Shown piece after piece: positions 1 through 9,531 of a stretch of DNA of 64,000 nucleotides. Origin of the DNA: Flavobacterium sp. LPB0248 (GTDB taxonomy: Bacteria; Bacteroidota; Bacteroidia; Flavobacteriales; Flavobacteriaceae); contig NZ_CP058246.1 of NCBI RefSeq assembly GCF_013388355.1, forward strand, positions 434,001-498,000. The letters run 5' to 3'. Positions within the stretch are counted from its first letter, which is position 1, and the number at the start of each line of letters is the position of its first letter. The position numbers and the translations under genes were made by a program. Under the pieces are notes generated by a model. The model saw only the letters and a program-made list of their open reading frames with translations. It was not told where the DNA came from and ran no database searches.

Positions 1-55
1 TTTGCTGTGCGAAACTTATCGTTGTGAACAGGAAAAGGATTAGATATTTTTTCAT
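1..55 (-). CDS. Secreted protein, 5' end only (partial)
   Basis: The minus strand starts an ATG at 55 and runs out of the window with 18 codons readable, giving MKKYLILFLFTTISFAQQ. This is a typical Bacteroidota signal peptide: two lysines, a hydrophobic core, then an A-Q cleavage site. It is co-directional with the polysaccharide-locus enzymes that precede it, so it may be a further secreted enzyme of the same locus. Nothing of the mature protein is visible, so the function is unknown. The start is well supported by the signal peptide. Confidence 0.6.
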   Translation of the reverse strand, partial: MKKYLILFLFTTISFAQQ

Positions 56-83
56 TTTTAGTTTTTTGTTAGTCTTTGAATTT

Positions 84-140
84 TCTCACGCAGATTTTAC
101 AGATTTTTTTATCAGCGTAATCTGCCAAATCTGCGGGAGA
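84..140. repeat. Interspersed palindromic repeat, family A (CGCAGATT/AATCTGCG)
   Basis: An imperfect inverted repeat sits between the partial gene and the GH2 gene. The left arm contains CGCAGATTTTACAGATT and the right arm AATCTGCCAAATCTGCG. Related copies lie at 20405-20473, 31067-31134 and 31192-31277. No coding capacity was seen. Confidence 0.75.
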
Positions 141-153
141 AATAAATGTAATT

Positions 154-1962
154 CTAATTCAAAGCATTGATAACCTCCGTGTTAATTTTGTTCACAGCTT
201 TAAAATCCATTTTATCCACTTTTCTATCGTAGGTCATAAAACCGTTTACTTCGCCTTCAACATCGGTTGTTTGATTATAGACTGCAGCCGAGAATCCCGT
301 TTTAACGTATTTTCGAAGCGTTTCCGCGTACTTTTTGTATTCGGCGGTAACTTCTGCCTCATTTTTAAATTTGATGTAACCCCAGTTGTCATTTGCTCTC
401 CAAAGATGTCCTTCTAACGGAAGACCGATTCCGCCATACTCTCCCAAGACCGTAACTCTTCTGGCATCGTACAAATACATATCTGGACCAGGATAATTGT
501 GTAAATCTAAAATATCTCCCGTTTGAAAGTGATTTCCTCCACTTGCAGAATTAATCAGACGCGTTGCATCATGATTTTTTGTCCATTCTGTAATTTCAAC
601 AGTTTTAAATTGTCCCCAAGCTTCGTTAAACGGAACCCAAACCACAATACTTGGATAAGAATACAGATGATCCATAATTTCGCGCCACTCTTTTCTGTAA
701 ATTTCTTCCGATTTTGCTGAACGCTGTAATTCTGTTCCTTCAAAATACTTTCTATTTTGCCAAACTGGCTGATCATCTCCGCTTGGCATATCTTGCCAAA
801 CCAAAATCCCTAACTGATCGCAATGCGTATACCAGCGCTCCGGCTCAACTTTTACGTGTTTACGAATCATATTAAAACCTAGTTCTTTGGTTTTAATAAT
901 ATCATATTTCAAAGCTTCATCAGTTGGCGCTGTATACAATCCGTCTGGCCACCAGCCTTGATCAAGAGGTCCGAATTGAAAATAATCTTTGTTATTTAAC
1001 TGCATTCTCACGATTCCGTTTTCATCGCGTTTAGACGAGATTTTTCGCATTGCAAAATAACCTTTCACCTCATCAACCACTTTGTTTTTGCTGATTAAGC
1101 GAATTTTAGTCTGATACAAAAACGGACTTTCAGGCGACCACAATTTCGGATTATTCAAAACAATATCATTACTTTCGCCCACAACCGCTTTTTCTTTAGC
1201 AATCTCTTTTCCGTTATCGAAAACAAAAATTTCAACTAAATCGCCTTTTTCTGCTCCATTTGCCTCAGCTTTTATACTAATCGTATTTTGATCAATATTT
1301 GGCGTTGTTTTTAATGCTGCAATGTTTTTAGCATTTACAGGCTCAATCCAAACCGTTTGCCAGATTCCAGTAACAGGCGTGTACCAAATTCCTTCTGGAT
1401 TCTTAACTTGTTTTCCTCTTGGTTGAGGCCCATCGTTGGAAGGATCCCAAACTTTTACAACTAGCTTTTGATTTTTCCCTTTTTGGATGAATGGCGTAAT
1501 GTCAAACGAAAACGGCGTATAACCTCCCGTATGCGAACCCACTTTTACATCATTCACAAAAACTTCTGTTTTCCAATCGACAGCTCCGAAATGCAAAAGG
1601 ATATTTTTTCCGTTCCAGCCCGATTCAATCGAAAATTGAGTTTCGTACCAAAGTTCATTTTTAGCACCAACTTCTTTCATCACGCCAGACAAACTCGATT
1701 CGGCTGCAAACGGAACCAGAATCTGCCCGTCATATTTTGAAGGCGCGGCTTTTCCAAACTCTTGAATGCTATAATTCCACAAACCATTCAAATTTTTCCA
1801 TTGGCCGCGCTCCATAATCGGACGGGGATATTCGGGTAAAGTTTTCTTCGGATCAACCTGCTCTGCCCATTTGGTCTTGATTTTATCACCTTGTGGTTTC
1901 CATTGCGCATTAGCAGCAAACATGGATAACAAGGCTAAAAAAAGGATACTTTTTCTTTTCAT
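154..1962 (-). CDS. Secreted glycoside hydrolase family 2 (beta-galactosidase/beta-glucuronidase-like)
   Basis: This 602-residue enzyme probably removes a terminal beta-linked sugar from an oligosaccharide in the periplasm or at the cell surface. Residues 1-19 form a signal peptide ending in ANA-Q. The GH2 sugar-binding jelly roll covers about 45-205 (with WNGLNG-like, LWYET and VDWKTEVFVND segments), then an Ig-like domain to about 300 and a TIM barrel to the end. The acid/base is E447 in FNEAWGQ and the nucleophile is E508 in LGEYGG. At about 600 residues it is a compact GH2 without the long C-terminal domains of LacZ. It is the most downstream complete gene of the minus-strand polysaccharide locus. 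The exact substrate cannot be told from sequence; galactoside, glucuronide or mannoside activities all occur in GH2. Confidence 0.85.
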   Translation of the reverse strand: MKRKSILFLALLSMFAANAQWKPQGDKIKTKWAEQVDPKKTLPEYPRPIMERGQWKNLNGLWNYSIQEFGKAAPSKYDGQILVPFAAESSLSGVMKEVGAKNELWYETQFSIESGWNGKNILLHFGAVDWKTEVFVNDVKVGSHTGGYTPFSFDITPFIQKGKNQKLVVKVWDPSNDGPQPRGKQVKNPEGIWYTPVTGIWQTVWIEPVNAKNIAALKTTPNIDQNTISIKAEANGAEKGDLVEIFVFDNGKEIAKEKAVVGESNDIVLNNPKLWSPESPFLYQTKIRLISKNKVVDEVKGYFAMRKISSKRDENGIVRMQLNNKDYFQFGPLDQGWWPDGLYTAPTDEALKYDIIKTKELGFNMIRKHVKVEPERWYTHCDQLGILVWQDMPSGDDQPVWQNRKYFEGTELQRSAKSEEIYRKEWREIMDHLYSYPSIVVWVPFNEAWGQFKTVEITEWTKNHDATRLINSASGGNHFQTGDILDLHNYPGPDMYLYDARRVTVLGEYGGIGLPLEGHLWRANDNWGYIKFKNEAEVTAEYKKYAETLRKYVKTGFSAAVYNQTTDVEGEVNGFMTYDRKVDKMDFKAVNKINTEVINALN

Positions 1963-2147
1963 GTTTTATATTTTTAGGCATTTAATGAATGCCATGATTT
2001 TCTTCTAAATCAAAATGAATTACCGGGCTCATCTCCACATAAGCCCGATAATTACTGAACTAAACTAACTTAACTAACCATTTTTTTAATTGGTGAAATG
2101 TGAGATGTGAAAATGTAAAATGTTGGACTGAGTTTTTACTTCTCAAC

Positions 2148-2188
2148 TTTTTACTTTTTACTTTTTACTTTTTACTTTTTACTTCTAA
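2148..2188. repeat. Short tandem repeat TTTTTAC, at the 3' end of the GH43-like gene
   Basis: Consecutive copies of a seven-base unit (TTTTTAC) run across the stop codon of the GH43-like gene. The last lysine-rich codons of that gene (..RSKK-stop) are written by this repeat. Such tracts commonly change in length between strains, but that is an expectation and not something the sequence shows. Confidence 0.6.
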
Positions 2189-3218
2189 CATCTTTCACAA
2201 TTCCGAATTTCTTCACCAAACTGTCGTATTCTTTTTTAGAGATTGTAATCATGCAGCCGTGGCGTACTTTTTCTGGGAGACTGTATTTGTCCCAATCTGA
2301 GAAAAAAGTGTAGCCTGAGGCTTGAAACCAAGGTCCGTTAAGGTTATCTGCAATCGATAATCCGTAGGAAACACCTGGATATTGTTCGTAATACATGTAC
2401 CATATTTTGTCATCTGGAGAAGGAATTAACATTGGCGCTTCTCTAAAGTTTGGACTGATAGATTGCTGGGGCAAAGAATAAGGTCCTAAAAGATTTTTTG
2501 ATTTGGCAATTCGGATCGTTTTTCCGGTTGTCCAATACAAAGTTGGATACGTCTCGTCTTTAATCACGGCGTAGTAAGAATCGCCAACTTTACGAATAAA
2601 AACATCAATTGTTCCCATATCCCAATCGAATAAACGTTTTGGTGTTCCTTCGAAAGTTTTTAAATCTTTAGACAAAACATACAATGTACGCTGACTTGCC
2701 CAATAACGTTCTCCATCTTCTTTAGTTCCTTCCAAATGTGGCGTGTGCCAAGTCATGATGAACTTTTGAGAAGGTTCGTCATAATATAATTTCGGAGCAC
2801 CAATTCGCTGTAAAGCGTTAGAATAATCTGGCGTGCTTTTTAAATCTGGAGTATAATCAGAATGTTTTTTCCAAGTGATTAAATCATCCGAAACCCAGAT
2901 ATTAATGCTTTTAGCATCGTCTCCTGTATTTCCTGCAATGTAATATTTCCCGTCTGGGCCTTTGCAGATATCGGGATGTCCCTTATAATCTTCAAAAACG
3001 CGTTTTCCGTTATTTAGATTTTCCCAATGAAGTCCGTCCAAACTAACAGAATAGTACAATCTGCCGTAATCGTTATGCGTCATGTGCGCAAAAAGATAGG
3101 CTTCGTTTTTTGGTTTTTCGCTTCCTTTTACCTGTCCAGGAGGATCTGGCTGTTGCGCTTTCGCGGAAAATCCAACCAGAATCATCATTAGAAAAAATAA
3201 GTTCTTTGTTGTTTTCAT
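2172..3218 (-). CDS. Secreted glycoside hydrolase, GH43-like beta-propeller
   Basis: This is a 348-residue secreted protein (signal peptide 1-21, ending FSAKA-QQ) with the blade signatures of the five-bladed GH43/GH32/GH62 propeller fold. These include YYSVSLDGLHWEN, GHPDICKGPDGKYYIAG, WVSDDLITWKKH and a C-terminal GPWFQASGYTFF blade. GH43 enzymes are arabinofuranosidases, xylosidases and galactanases. The catalytic triad cannot be fixed without alignment, although the HPD and KDE(T) segments are reasonable candidates. It lies 115 bp downstream of the GH5 gene in the same orientation and is likely co-expressed with the SusCD pair. The stop codon falls in a tandem repeat. The family call is moderately firm and the substrate is unknown. 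Confidence 0.65.
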   Translation of the reverse strand: MKTTKNLFFLMMILVGFSAKAQQPDPPGQVKGSEKPKNEAYLFAHMTHNDYGRLYYSVSLDGLHWENLNNGKRVFEDYKGHPDICKGPDGKYYIAGNTGDDAKSINIWVSDDLITWKKHSDYTPDLKSTPDYSNALQRIGAPKLYYDEPSQKFIMTWHTPHLEGTKEDGERYWASQRTLYVLSKDLKTFEGTPKRLFDWDMGTIDVFIRKVGDSYYAVIKDETYPTLYWTTGKTIRIAKSKNLLGPYSLPQQSISPNFREAPMLIPSPDDKIWYMYYEQYPGVSYGLSIADNLNGPWFQASGYTFFSDWDKYSLPEKVRHGCMITISKKEYDSLVKKFGIVKDVRSKK

Positions 3219-3242
3219 AAGCTATTTTTTAATGTGATAATT

Positions 3243-3341
3243 AGAAAATGAGATAATGTGTCAATTAGAAAATTAGTCAATTAACACATTTCAAGAATTA
3301 TCTAATTACCAAATTGACACATTATCTAATTATCTAATTCT
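3243..3341. repeat. Interspersed palindromic repeat, family D (ATTAGATAATTAG/GACACATT)
   Basis: An AT-rich inverted repeat is built from AATTAG, ATTATCTAATT and GACACATT words. It fills the GH43-GH5 gap and touches the end of the GH5 gene. Two further copies lie at 13460-13530 and 16313-16392. Confidence 0.75.
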
Positions 3342-4509
3342 TCTTATTAGCTTCAGATGTCATTTTCTTAATCAAATCGGTTTCGGCTTTAATATATGGT
3401 GTTCCGTCTGTGTGTAATACATCGTGAAACCATAATTTTGGTTCTGCTGTGTATGTTTTTGTCCAACTGTCCCAAGCGTATTTCGTTTGTGTTTTTCCGT
3501 CTACAAATCCCCAATTGATCATTCCTATGTTGTATTTTCTAGCTATTGGAAGAAATCCTTCAAAAGTGCTTCCGTTTGGTCTTGCCATATATTCTGTACA
3601 GATTAATGGTTTTCCGTAACGCTGTAATTGCTTGATTACTTTTTCGAAATCCTGAGGCGTGTTGTAATTGTGGAAAGAAACAATATCAGACTGCTCGATC
3701 TGCATTTTATGCATTGGTTTCATTTTCGCTTCGTCGCTCCAATCTCCTACCCAAACTCCAGAAGTCAGTGGCTGAGAAGGATTGCTCTCTCTTGCCCACA
3801 CAAAAACATCTTTTAAAAGCGGTAAAATCAAATCGACTTTATTTTTAATTTCTACTTTTTCGTAAGATGGTCCTGTCATGTTATCTGGTTCGTTCCAAAC
3901 ATCCCAACCTAAAATACGTTTGTCATCTTTAAAATGAGAAACCGTTTCTTTTACATATTTCTCTAAACGCGGATATTGTGTTTTATCCTGAAGCGCCTTT
4001 TGTCCCGGAGCCTGCACCCAACCTGAATTATGCGTATGCGGTTTTGGAGCACGCTGTTTTCCTAAAGCTGGAAACGGATCCCAACAAGAATCAAACAAAA
4101 CAAAAAGGGTTTTTATGTGGTGTTTATCAGCAATTTCTAAAAACTGATCCATGCGTTTGTAAAGTCCTTCTGCATCTTGCTGATGCAATAAATCGTGCAG
4201 ATACACGCGCATTACATTCATACCAAGACCTTCGGCCCAGCCCAATTCCTGATCAATTCGTTTTGGATCAAAAGTATCTTCCTGCCACATCTCTAACTGA
4301 TTTATAGCTGTGCTAGGAGAATAATTTGCCCCAACTAACCAAGGCTGTTCTGCGTACCATTTATTGGCCTGATCTTTTGTCCAGATTTCTCTTTTTTCTA
4401 TTGAGGCGACTTCGCTTTTCTTTTCTTCAGGATTATTTTTTTTATTGTTGCAGCTAAGCAATACGAGTCCTGCTAACATAAATGTCAGACACAATTTTAC
4501 TTTCTTCAT
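3334..4509 (-). CDS. Lipoprotein glycoside hydrolase family 5 (cellulase/mannanase-like)
   Basis: This 391-residue endo- or exo-glycanase is predicted to cleave a beta-1,4-linked plant polysaccharide. Residues 1-20 are a lipoprotein signal (LVLLSC, lipidated Cys20) followed by a charged linker, so it is probably membrane-anchored. The (beta/alpha)8 barrel starts near 55 (WLVGANYSPS). The GH5 acid/base is E207 in WDVWNEPDN and the nucleophile is E306 in LICTEYMAR, with the SFHNYN strand motif between them. The neighbours are GH43-like, GH2 and SusD/SusC, so it belongs to the locus. The subfamily is unresolved, and xylanase, glucanase and mannanase are all possible. Confidence 0.8.
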   Translation of the reverse strand: MKKVKLCLTFMLAGLVLLSCNNKKNNPEEKKSEVASIEKREIWTKDQANKWYAEQPWLVGANYSPSTAINQLEMWQEDTFDPKRIDQELGWAEGLGMNVMRVYLHDLLHQQDAEGLYKRMDQFLEIADKHHIKTLFVLFDSCWDPFPALGKQRAPKPHTHNSGWVQAPGQKALQDKTQYPRLEKYVKETVSHFKDDKRILGWDVWNEPDNMTGPSYEKVEIKNKVDLILPLLKDVFVWARESNPSQPLTSGVWVGDWSDEAKMKPMHKMQIEQSDIVSFHNYNTPQDFEKVIKQLQRYGKPLICTEYMARPNGSTFEGFLPIARKYNIGMINWGFVDGKTQTKYAWDSWTKTYTAEPKLWFHDVLHTDGTPYIKAETDLIKKMTSEANKKN

Positions 4510-4590
4510 TTCAATTTTATTTTTTTGAACAATCGTTCTTTATGATAAGGGAACCAGACTTTTACATCTGATCCCCTCAAAAAATCAGTT

Positions 4591-6114
4591 TTAATATCCA
4601 GAGTTCTGCTCTAGATTTGGATTATTATCTACATCGCTTTGCGGAATTGGCATTCTGTGATTTTTTCCAACTGTAAAGTTTTTAAAATCTGGATCACGAA
4701 GCGCAATTTTATCAACAGAAGCTTGAGAATTTAAATCTCCCCAACGTTTTAGATCTTCCCAACGAACGCTTTCGCCACACAATTCCAAAACTCTTTCCAT
4801 TTTCAAACGTTCTAGGAATTTGTCGTGATCGTTTCCAATTTCTGGATGTGCTGTTGCCAATGCATTCATATTTGCACGAGTTCTTACTAAATCAACATAC
4901 TGATACGCTTGAGCAGTATTTCCTAATTCGTTTAAAACTTCCGCGTAGCGCAATAAAATATCAGCATAACGAACCAATCTGTAGTTTACTTGGTTGTAGT
5001 AATCTTCGTTGTTTCTGTAATAATCGCGGCTTCCTTTTCTAAACCAAGCTTCGTTATTGTTCCATTCCCAGTTTCTTCCGTATGTTTTGTCTCCGAAATC
5101 AGCTAATAACTGAGGGTAGAATAAAGTCCATCTTAACCTTTCATCCAATTTTCCGTCTTTATTGTTTTCCTGTTTAAAAGCATCCACTAACCAAATACGC
5201 GCTTGTCCGTCAGACCATCCAATTCCTCTTGGCGCAAAAAACTGAGAACGGTTACTAGAAACTGCAGCATTTTGCGCTTCATCAGTTCCTCCTTTTCTTT
5301 GGTCTCCAAACTGAATTTCAAAAACAGATTCGGCATTATTTTCATTTGTATCCGTAAAATTATCTCTGTAGTTAGATACCAAACTGTACTTCGCTCCTGC
5401 TCCAGAAATTAAAAATTCAAGAGCTCCTTTTGCTTCATTCCATTTGTGCTGTTGCATATATACTTTGGCAAGAAAGGCCTTTGCGGCACCTTTATCTGGT
5501 CTTCCTAATTGGTCAGCTGACCAATCTCTTGGCAAATCTTCAAAAGCTTCATTCAAATCTTTTTCTACTTGAGCCCAGATTTCGTCTACCTTTACTTGTT
5601 TTGGCAAATCTGCTGGCGTAGACGGATCTAAAACCAACGGCACATCTTCCCAAATTACACCTGCATAATAGTAGTGTAATGCTCTAAAGAATTTAGCCTG
5701 CGCGATAATTTTCTTTTTATCATCTTCGTTCTGAAAAGTGATATTCGGAACATTAGCCAAAACCTGATTACATCTAAAAATAGCTTTGTAAGTATCTCTC
5801 CACGTTACGGCATTTCCTTCCCAAAAATTATAATTGATATAATTGAATCTAGTCCAATCTGCCAATTCTGTCCACGGACTCACGCTATAACCTTCGTCAG
5901 AAGTTAAATCCAGACGGAAATAAATCCATCTTGCCCACAAACCATCTTTATAAAACATGGCATAAATAGAGTTTACACCGGCTTGTGCATCACTTTCAGT
6001 TTTCCAATATTGGTCTACTGTAATATCATTTGGGCTATTCAAGTCCAATTCGTTTTCACAAGCGGTAAAAACAAGACCTAGAAAAGCTGCTGTTATAATT
6101 ATTATTTTTTTCAT
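4591..6114 (-). CDS. SusD/RagB family glycan-binding lipoprotein
   Basis: This 507-residue surface lipoprotein captures a glycan and works as the lid of the SusC channel. The signal ends in LVFTAC (lipidated Cys19) and is followed by the family hallmark of a polar tail (ENELDLNSPNDITVDQYWKT). Tetratricopeptide-like helices follow (KFFRALHYYYAGVIWEDVPLVL, KAFLAKVYMQQHKWNEAK). The C-terminal half carries the typical RLVRYADILLRYAEVLNE, ERVLELCGESVRWEDLKRWG and HRMPIPQSDVDNNPNLEQN motifs. The length is normal. It begins 16 bp downstream of the SusC gene, so the two are certainly co-transcribed. Confidence 0.95.
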   Translation of the reverse strand: MKKIIIITAAFLGLVFTACENELDLNSPNDITVDQYWKTESDAQAGVNSIYAMFYKDGLWARWIYFRLDLTSDEGYSVSPWTELADWTRFNYINYNFWEGNAVTWRDTYKAIFRCNQVLANVPNITFQNEDDKKKIIAQAKFFRALHYYYAGVIWEDVPLVLDPSTPADLPKQVKVDEIWAQVEKDLNEAFEDLPRDWSADQLGRPDKGAAKAFLAKVYMQQHKWNEAKGALEFLISGAGAKYSLVSNYRDNFTDTNENNAESVFEIQFGDQRKGGTDEAQNAAVSSNRSQFFAPRGIGWSDGQARIWLVDAFKQENNKDGKLDERLRWTLFYPQLLADFGDKTYGRNWEWNNNEAWFRKGSRDYYRNNEDYYNQVNYRLVRYADILLRYAEVLNELGNTAQAYQYVDLVRTRANMNALATAHPEIGNDHDKFLERLKMERVLELCGESVRWEDLKRWGDLNSQASVDKIALRDPDFKNFTVGKNHRMPIPQSDVDNNPNLEQNSGY

Positions 6115-6130
6115 TACGCTGTTTTTTTAA

Positions 6131-9100
6131 TTAAAAGCTAAACTCTACACCCAAAGAATATGTTCTAAGATTTGGGAATGCCCCATTATCTACACCTCTT
6201 TCAAAAATATTACTGTTGGTAAACTCAGGATCCAATCCTTTATACTTAGTAATCGTAATAATATTCTGTGCAGATAATGTTAATCTTGCTCTCGAAATAC
6301 CTGAATCTTTTAAGACACTTTGCGGAAAGCTATATCCAAATCCGATATATTTCAATCTGATAAAATCACCATTTTCTAAGAAACGATCTGTATCTCCTCT
6401 TGAATTTAAAGTTGAACCTTTTGTAATTCTAGGAAAATCGGTATTTGGATTTTCAGGTGTCCAAGGCTGAATGCCTCTTCTGTAGTTACTATTGTCATCA
6501 AAACGATCTACAACACTTCTAAATCCATCATAAACAGTAGCTCCATGAGAAGCAATCCAGTTCATAGAAAAATCAAAGCCTTTATATTCAGCTCCAGCGT
6601 TTAAACCCATTTCAAATTCTGGCCACGGACTCCCAACGATTGTTTTATCTTCATTCGTAATTTGTCCGTCTCCATTGTTATCCTTAAAACGAATATCTCC
6701 AGGAACAGCATTTGGCATGATTACTTTTCCGTCAGCATTTTTGTAATTATTAATTTCTTGCTGATTTTGGAATAATCCATCTGTTTGCAATACATACCAC
6801 ATTCCTACTGGCAAACCCGCTCTTGTTACGGTATTTCCTGAGTAGTTTTCATTTTGTCCGTTACCCAATGAAACCAATTTGTTGTTTATTTTGGTAAAGT
6901 TGACAGAAGCATTAAATGAGAAATCATTGATTTTTTTGCTATAAGCCAATTCCAATTCAAAACCTTTATTTTCTACAGTTGCAGCGTTAGAAATTGGGTT
7001 TCCTCCGTCGTTTCCTGTAGTCAATAAAATTGGGAAACCAAATAATACATCTTCAGTACGAGCAATAAAATAATCTGCCGTAAAACGCAAATCATTATTT
7101 AAAACTCCTAAATCCAATCCGAAGTTGGTTTGTTTTAGTTTTTCCCAACGCAATTCAGAATTTGATAATTTTACTTGAGTTGCAGAAGGATATAAAGTCT
7201 GGTCTTTTCCTAATACAATTTGTCCAAAATTATTTACGAAGCTTTTGTACTCGTAATTTCCAATATTTCCAGATCCTAATTCTCCATAACTTGCTCTTAA
7301 TTTTAAATCTTTAATGAATTCTGATTTAAAGAAAGATTCGTTGCTTATTCTCCATCCCGCAGAAATAGATGGGAAATTGCCCCATTTATTGCCATCGCTG
7401 AATCTTGAAGATCCGTCACGTCTGATTACGGCATTAAATAAATAACGATTATCATAATTGTATTCTAGTCTTCCTAAATACGACGTTAAAGCCGCTTCAT
7501 TAATAAAACCTCCAACAACTGGCGAATCTCCTTGGTTTAAAACTTCATAATATTCTCCAGTTCCAGAATTCATCGGAAGATTTCTTTTCGTTCCGTAAAT
7601 CTGATTGTAATTGTCTTTTTGATACGTCTGACCGACTAAAACCGTGATATCATGCTTTCCAAATTCTTTCTTGAAAGTCAATGTATTTTCGAACAATAAA
7701 GTTTCTGATCTTCCTTTGTTTTGGTCTGTCTGAGAAGGATCTTGAGGCTGGTTTAAAGTCCAGCTTCCTTTTTTTCTCATGTATTTATAAGAATCAAAAC
7801 TTGTTTCATAACCAAAATTGAAACGGTATTTCAACCAAGGCACAAATTTTAATTCGGACCAAATGTTACCTCTAATTCTAAAGTTTTCGTTTGTTGTGTT
7901 AGAAAAATCAGCCAAGGCCAAAGGGTTTGTTCCAAAAGTATCGGCAACTCCTTGTTTTCCGTAACCGTATCCACCTGGGTTAGAAGCGTCATAAAGCGGA
8001 ATTGTAGGTGTCATTCTGTATACATCAATAATTGGATTTCCAGACATTTCATCTGTTTTAGAATTACTAATGGCTAAATTTTCTCCAATGCTAAAAATTC
8101 CTTTTGTACCGCTTGAATTCACACGGAATGAAATTCTGTCAAAATCAGTTCCGATAACAGTACCTTGATTTCCAAAATAATTTCCAGACATAAAGAATGA
8201 AGAATTCTCGCCTCCTCCAGAAAAACTAGCATTATAATCTTGCATCATTCCCGTTTTAAAAACAGCATCTTGCCAATCTGTATTTACAGCCATGTTTAAG
8301 TTTTGTCTCGGAAGTCCAGCATTGTCATACGCCATATTGTTGTATTTAGCAAACTCTTCGGTTCCCATTAAATCATAACGAGGCATAGACGTAAAGCTGC
8401 TTTTTGCTGATACTTCAACCTGAAGCGGCCCTTTTTTACCTTTTTTAGTCGTAATGATAATAACACCATTTGCCGCTCTAGAACCATAGATTGCTGCTGC
8501 AGAAGCATCTTTTAAAACCTGAATCGATTCGATATCATTTGGGTTAAAGTCTCTGTTGGCAGAAGTTACCAAACCATCAATTACGTATAATGGGTTTGTA
8601 TTTTGAAGGTTTTTAAGTCCGCGAATTTCAACATTGGCTTCTTGTCCTGGGCGTCCGCCACCACGAACTTTAACTCCCGTAACCAAGCCCTGAAGTCCGT
8701 CTGCAACTGTTGTAACTTGTCTTTTCTGAATTTCTTCTGGTTTAACCAATGCAACAGCTCCTGTAAGGTCTTTTTTCTGTTGCGATCCATAACCTACAAC
8801 AACTATCTCGTCCAATTTCATGGCATCTTCTTCCATGGTAACATTTAAAGAAGTTTTGTTGTTGATTGCAATTTCGATTGTTTTGTAGCCTTGCGAACTA
8901 AAAACTAGTGTCTGATTTCCACTGGCGGTAATTTTATAGCTCCCGTCAAAGTCTGTAACGGCACCATTTTGGGATCCTTTTATTAAAACATTCGCAAAAG
9001 GAACCGATTCGCCAGTTGCGGTAGTCACTTTTCCTGTAACATTTATTTGCTGGGCAAAAGCGGACTGCAGTAATAAACTAAAGAAAACCAAGAGGTAATA

Positions 9101-9148
9101 TCTCTTCGTTAAAAAGTGAGTGAACTTTGTTTTCATTGATTTTTGCAT
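6131..9148 (-). CDS. SusC/RagA TonB-linked outer-membrane glycan importer
   Basis: This 1005-residue TonB-dependent transporter imports oligosaccharides captured by the adjacent SusD. Residues 1-33 include the signal peptide (LLLQSAFAQQ). A carboxypeptidase-like regulatory domain covers about 35-110 (INVTGKVTTATGESVPFANVLIKG). The TonB box region is DEIVVVGYG, the plug is about 115-240 (YVIDG, IESIQVLKDASAAAIYGSRA), and the barrel ends in a terminal aromatic residue (SLGVEFSF). There is no STN domain, so signalling is left to the divergent HTCS and not to a sigma/FecR pair. An internal start at 9136 (MKTKFTH) is equally possible. A good promoter lies at 9273-9301. Confidence 0.95.
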   Translation of the reverse strand: MQKSMKTKFTHFLTKRYYLLVFFSLLLQSAFAQQINVTGKVTTATGESVPFANVLIKGSQNGAVTDFDGSYKITASGNQTLVFSSQGYKTIEIAINNKTSLNVTMEEDAMKLDEIVVVGYGSQQKKDLTGAVALVKPEEIQKRQVTTVADGLQGLVTGVKVRGGGRPGQEANVEIRGLKNLQNTNPLYVIDGLVTSANRDFNPNDIESIQVLKDASAAAIYGSRAANGVIIITTKKGKKGPLQVEVSAKSSFTSMPRYDLMGTEEFAKYNNMAYDNAGLPRQNLNMAVNTDWQDAVFKTGMMQDYNASFSGGGENSSFFMSGNYFGNQGTVIGTDFDRISFRVNSSGTKGIFSIGENLAISNSKTDEMSGNPIIDVYRMTPTIPLYDASNPGGYGYGKQGVADTFGTNPLALADFSNTTNENFRIRGNIWSELKFVPWLKYRFNFGYETSFDSYKYMRKKGSWTLNQPQDPSQTDQNKGRSETLLFENTLTFKKEFGKHDITVLVGQTYQKDNYNQIYGTKRNLPMNSGTGEYYEVLNQGDSPVVGGFINEAALTSYLGRLEYNYDNRYLFNAVIRRDGSSRFSDGNKWGNFPSISAGWRISNESFFKSEFIKDLKLRASYGELGSGNIGNYEYKSFVNNFGQIVLGKDQTLYPSATQVKLSNSELRWEKLKQTNFGLDLGVLNNDLRFTADYFIARTEDVLFGFPILLTTGNDGGNPISNAATVENKGFELELAYSKKINDFSFNASVNFTKINNKLVSLGNGQNENYSGNTVTRAGLPVGMWYVLQTDGLFQNQQEINNYKNADGKVIMPNAVPGDIRFKDNNGDGQITNEDKTIVGSPWPEFEMGLNAGAEYKGFDFSMNWIASHGATVYDGFRSVVDRFDDNSNYRRGIQPWTPENPNTDFPRITKGSTLNSRGDTDRFLENGDFIRLKYIGFGYSFPQSVLKDSGISRARLTLSAQNIITITKYKGLDPEFTNSNIFERGVDNGAFPNLRTYSLGVEFSF

Positions 9149-9272
9149 TTTAGATAGTTTTATTTCTTTTTGTGGTTTGGTTTAATGAAATATTGCTCTT
9201 TTTTATCCGTCTGGAATACGGGCAAAAAAAGAACTAATATCCTTTACTTGTAATAAATTGTTCATTTTGTTT

Positions 9273-9301
9273 CAAAATTATTAATGGTTAGATTTTTCAA
9301 A
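9273..9301 (-). promoter_or_regulatory. Promoter of the susC-susD-GH operon
   Basis: Read on the minus strand, TTTG (9301-9298) is separated by 17 bases from TAATTTTG (9280-9273). This matches the Bacteroidota housekeeping consensus TTTG-N17-20-TAnnTTTG exactly. It would start transcription near 9266, leaving a leader of about 118 nt before the SusC gene. The HTCS presumably binds upstream, within 9302-9531. Confidence 0.65.
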
Positions 9302-9531
9302 CTTTATTTTATTGATAGTATATTTTTAACCTTAAAATTTTATCAATATCGTTTATTTGAAAATTCAAATTAGGCGCTTTTTATTCAAAATAAAATGCTT
9401 CATTTGTGTCAATATCTCTCTCAAATGATTCAAATTGTATTAAAAACAGTCCGTTTTCATTCAGATGCAACATTTTGTAGAATATTGAGACGATATGCAG
9501 AAATATTGATTTAAGCCTTATAAATAGACCT
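9302..9531. other. Divergent intergenic region between susC and the HTCS gene
   Basis: An AT-rich stretch lies between two divergent genes. It must hold the HTCS promoter and the operator for the AraC-type DNA-binding domain of the HTCS. I could not identify an exact TTTG/TAnnTTTG pair reading rightward, nor a clear direct-repeat operator. Confidence 0.4.
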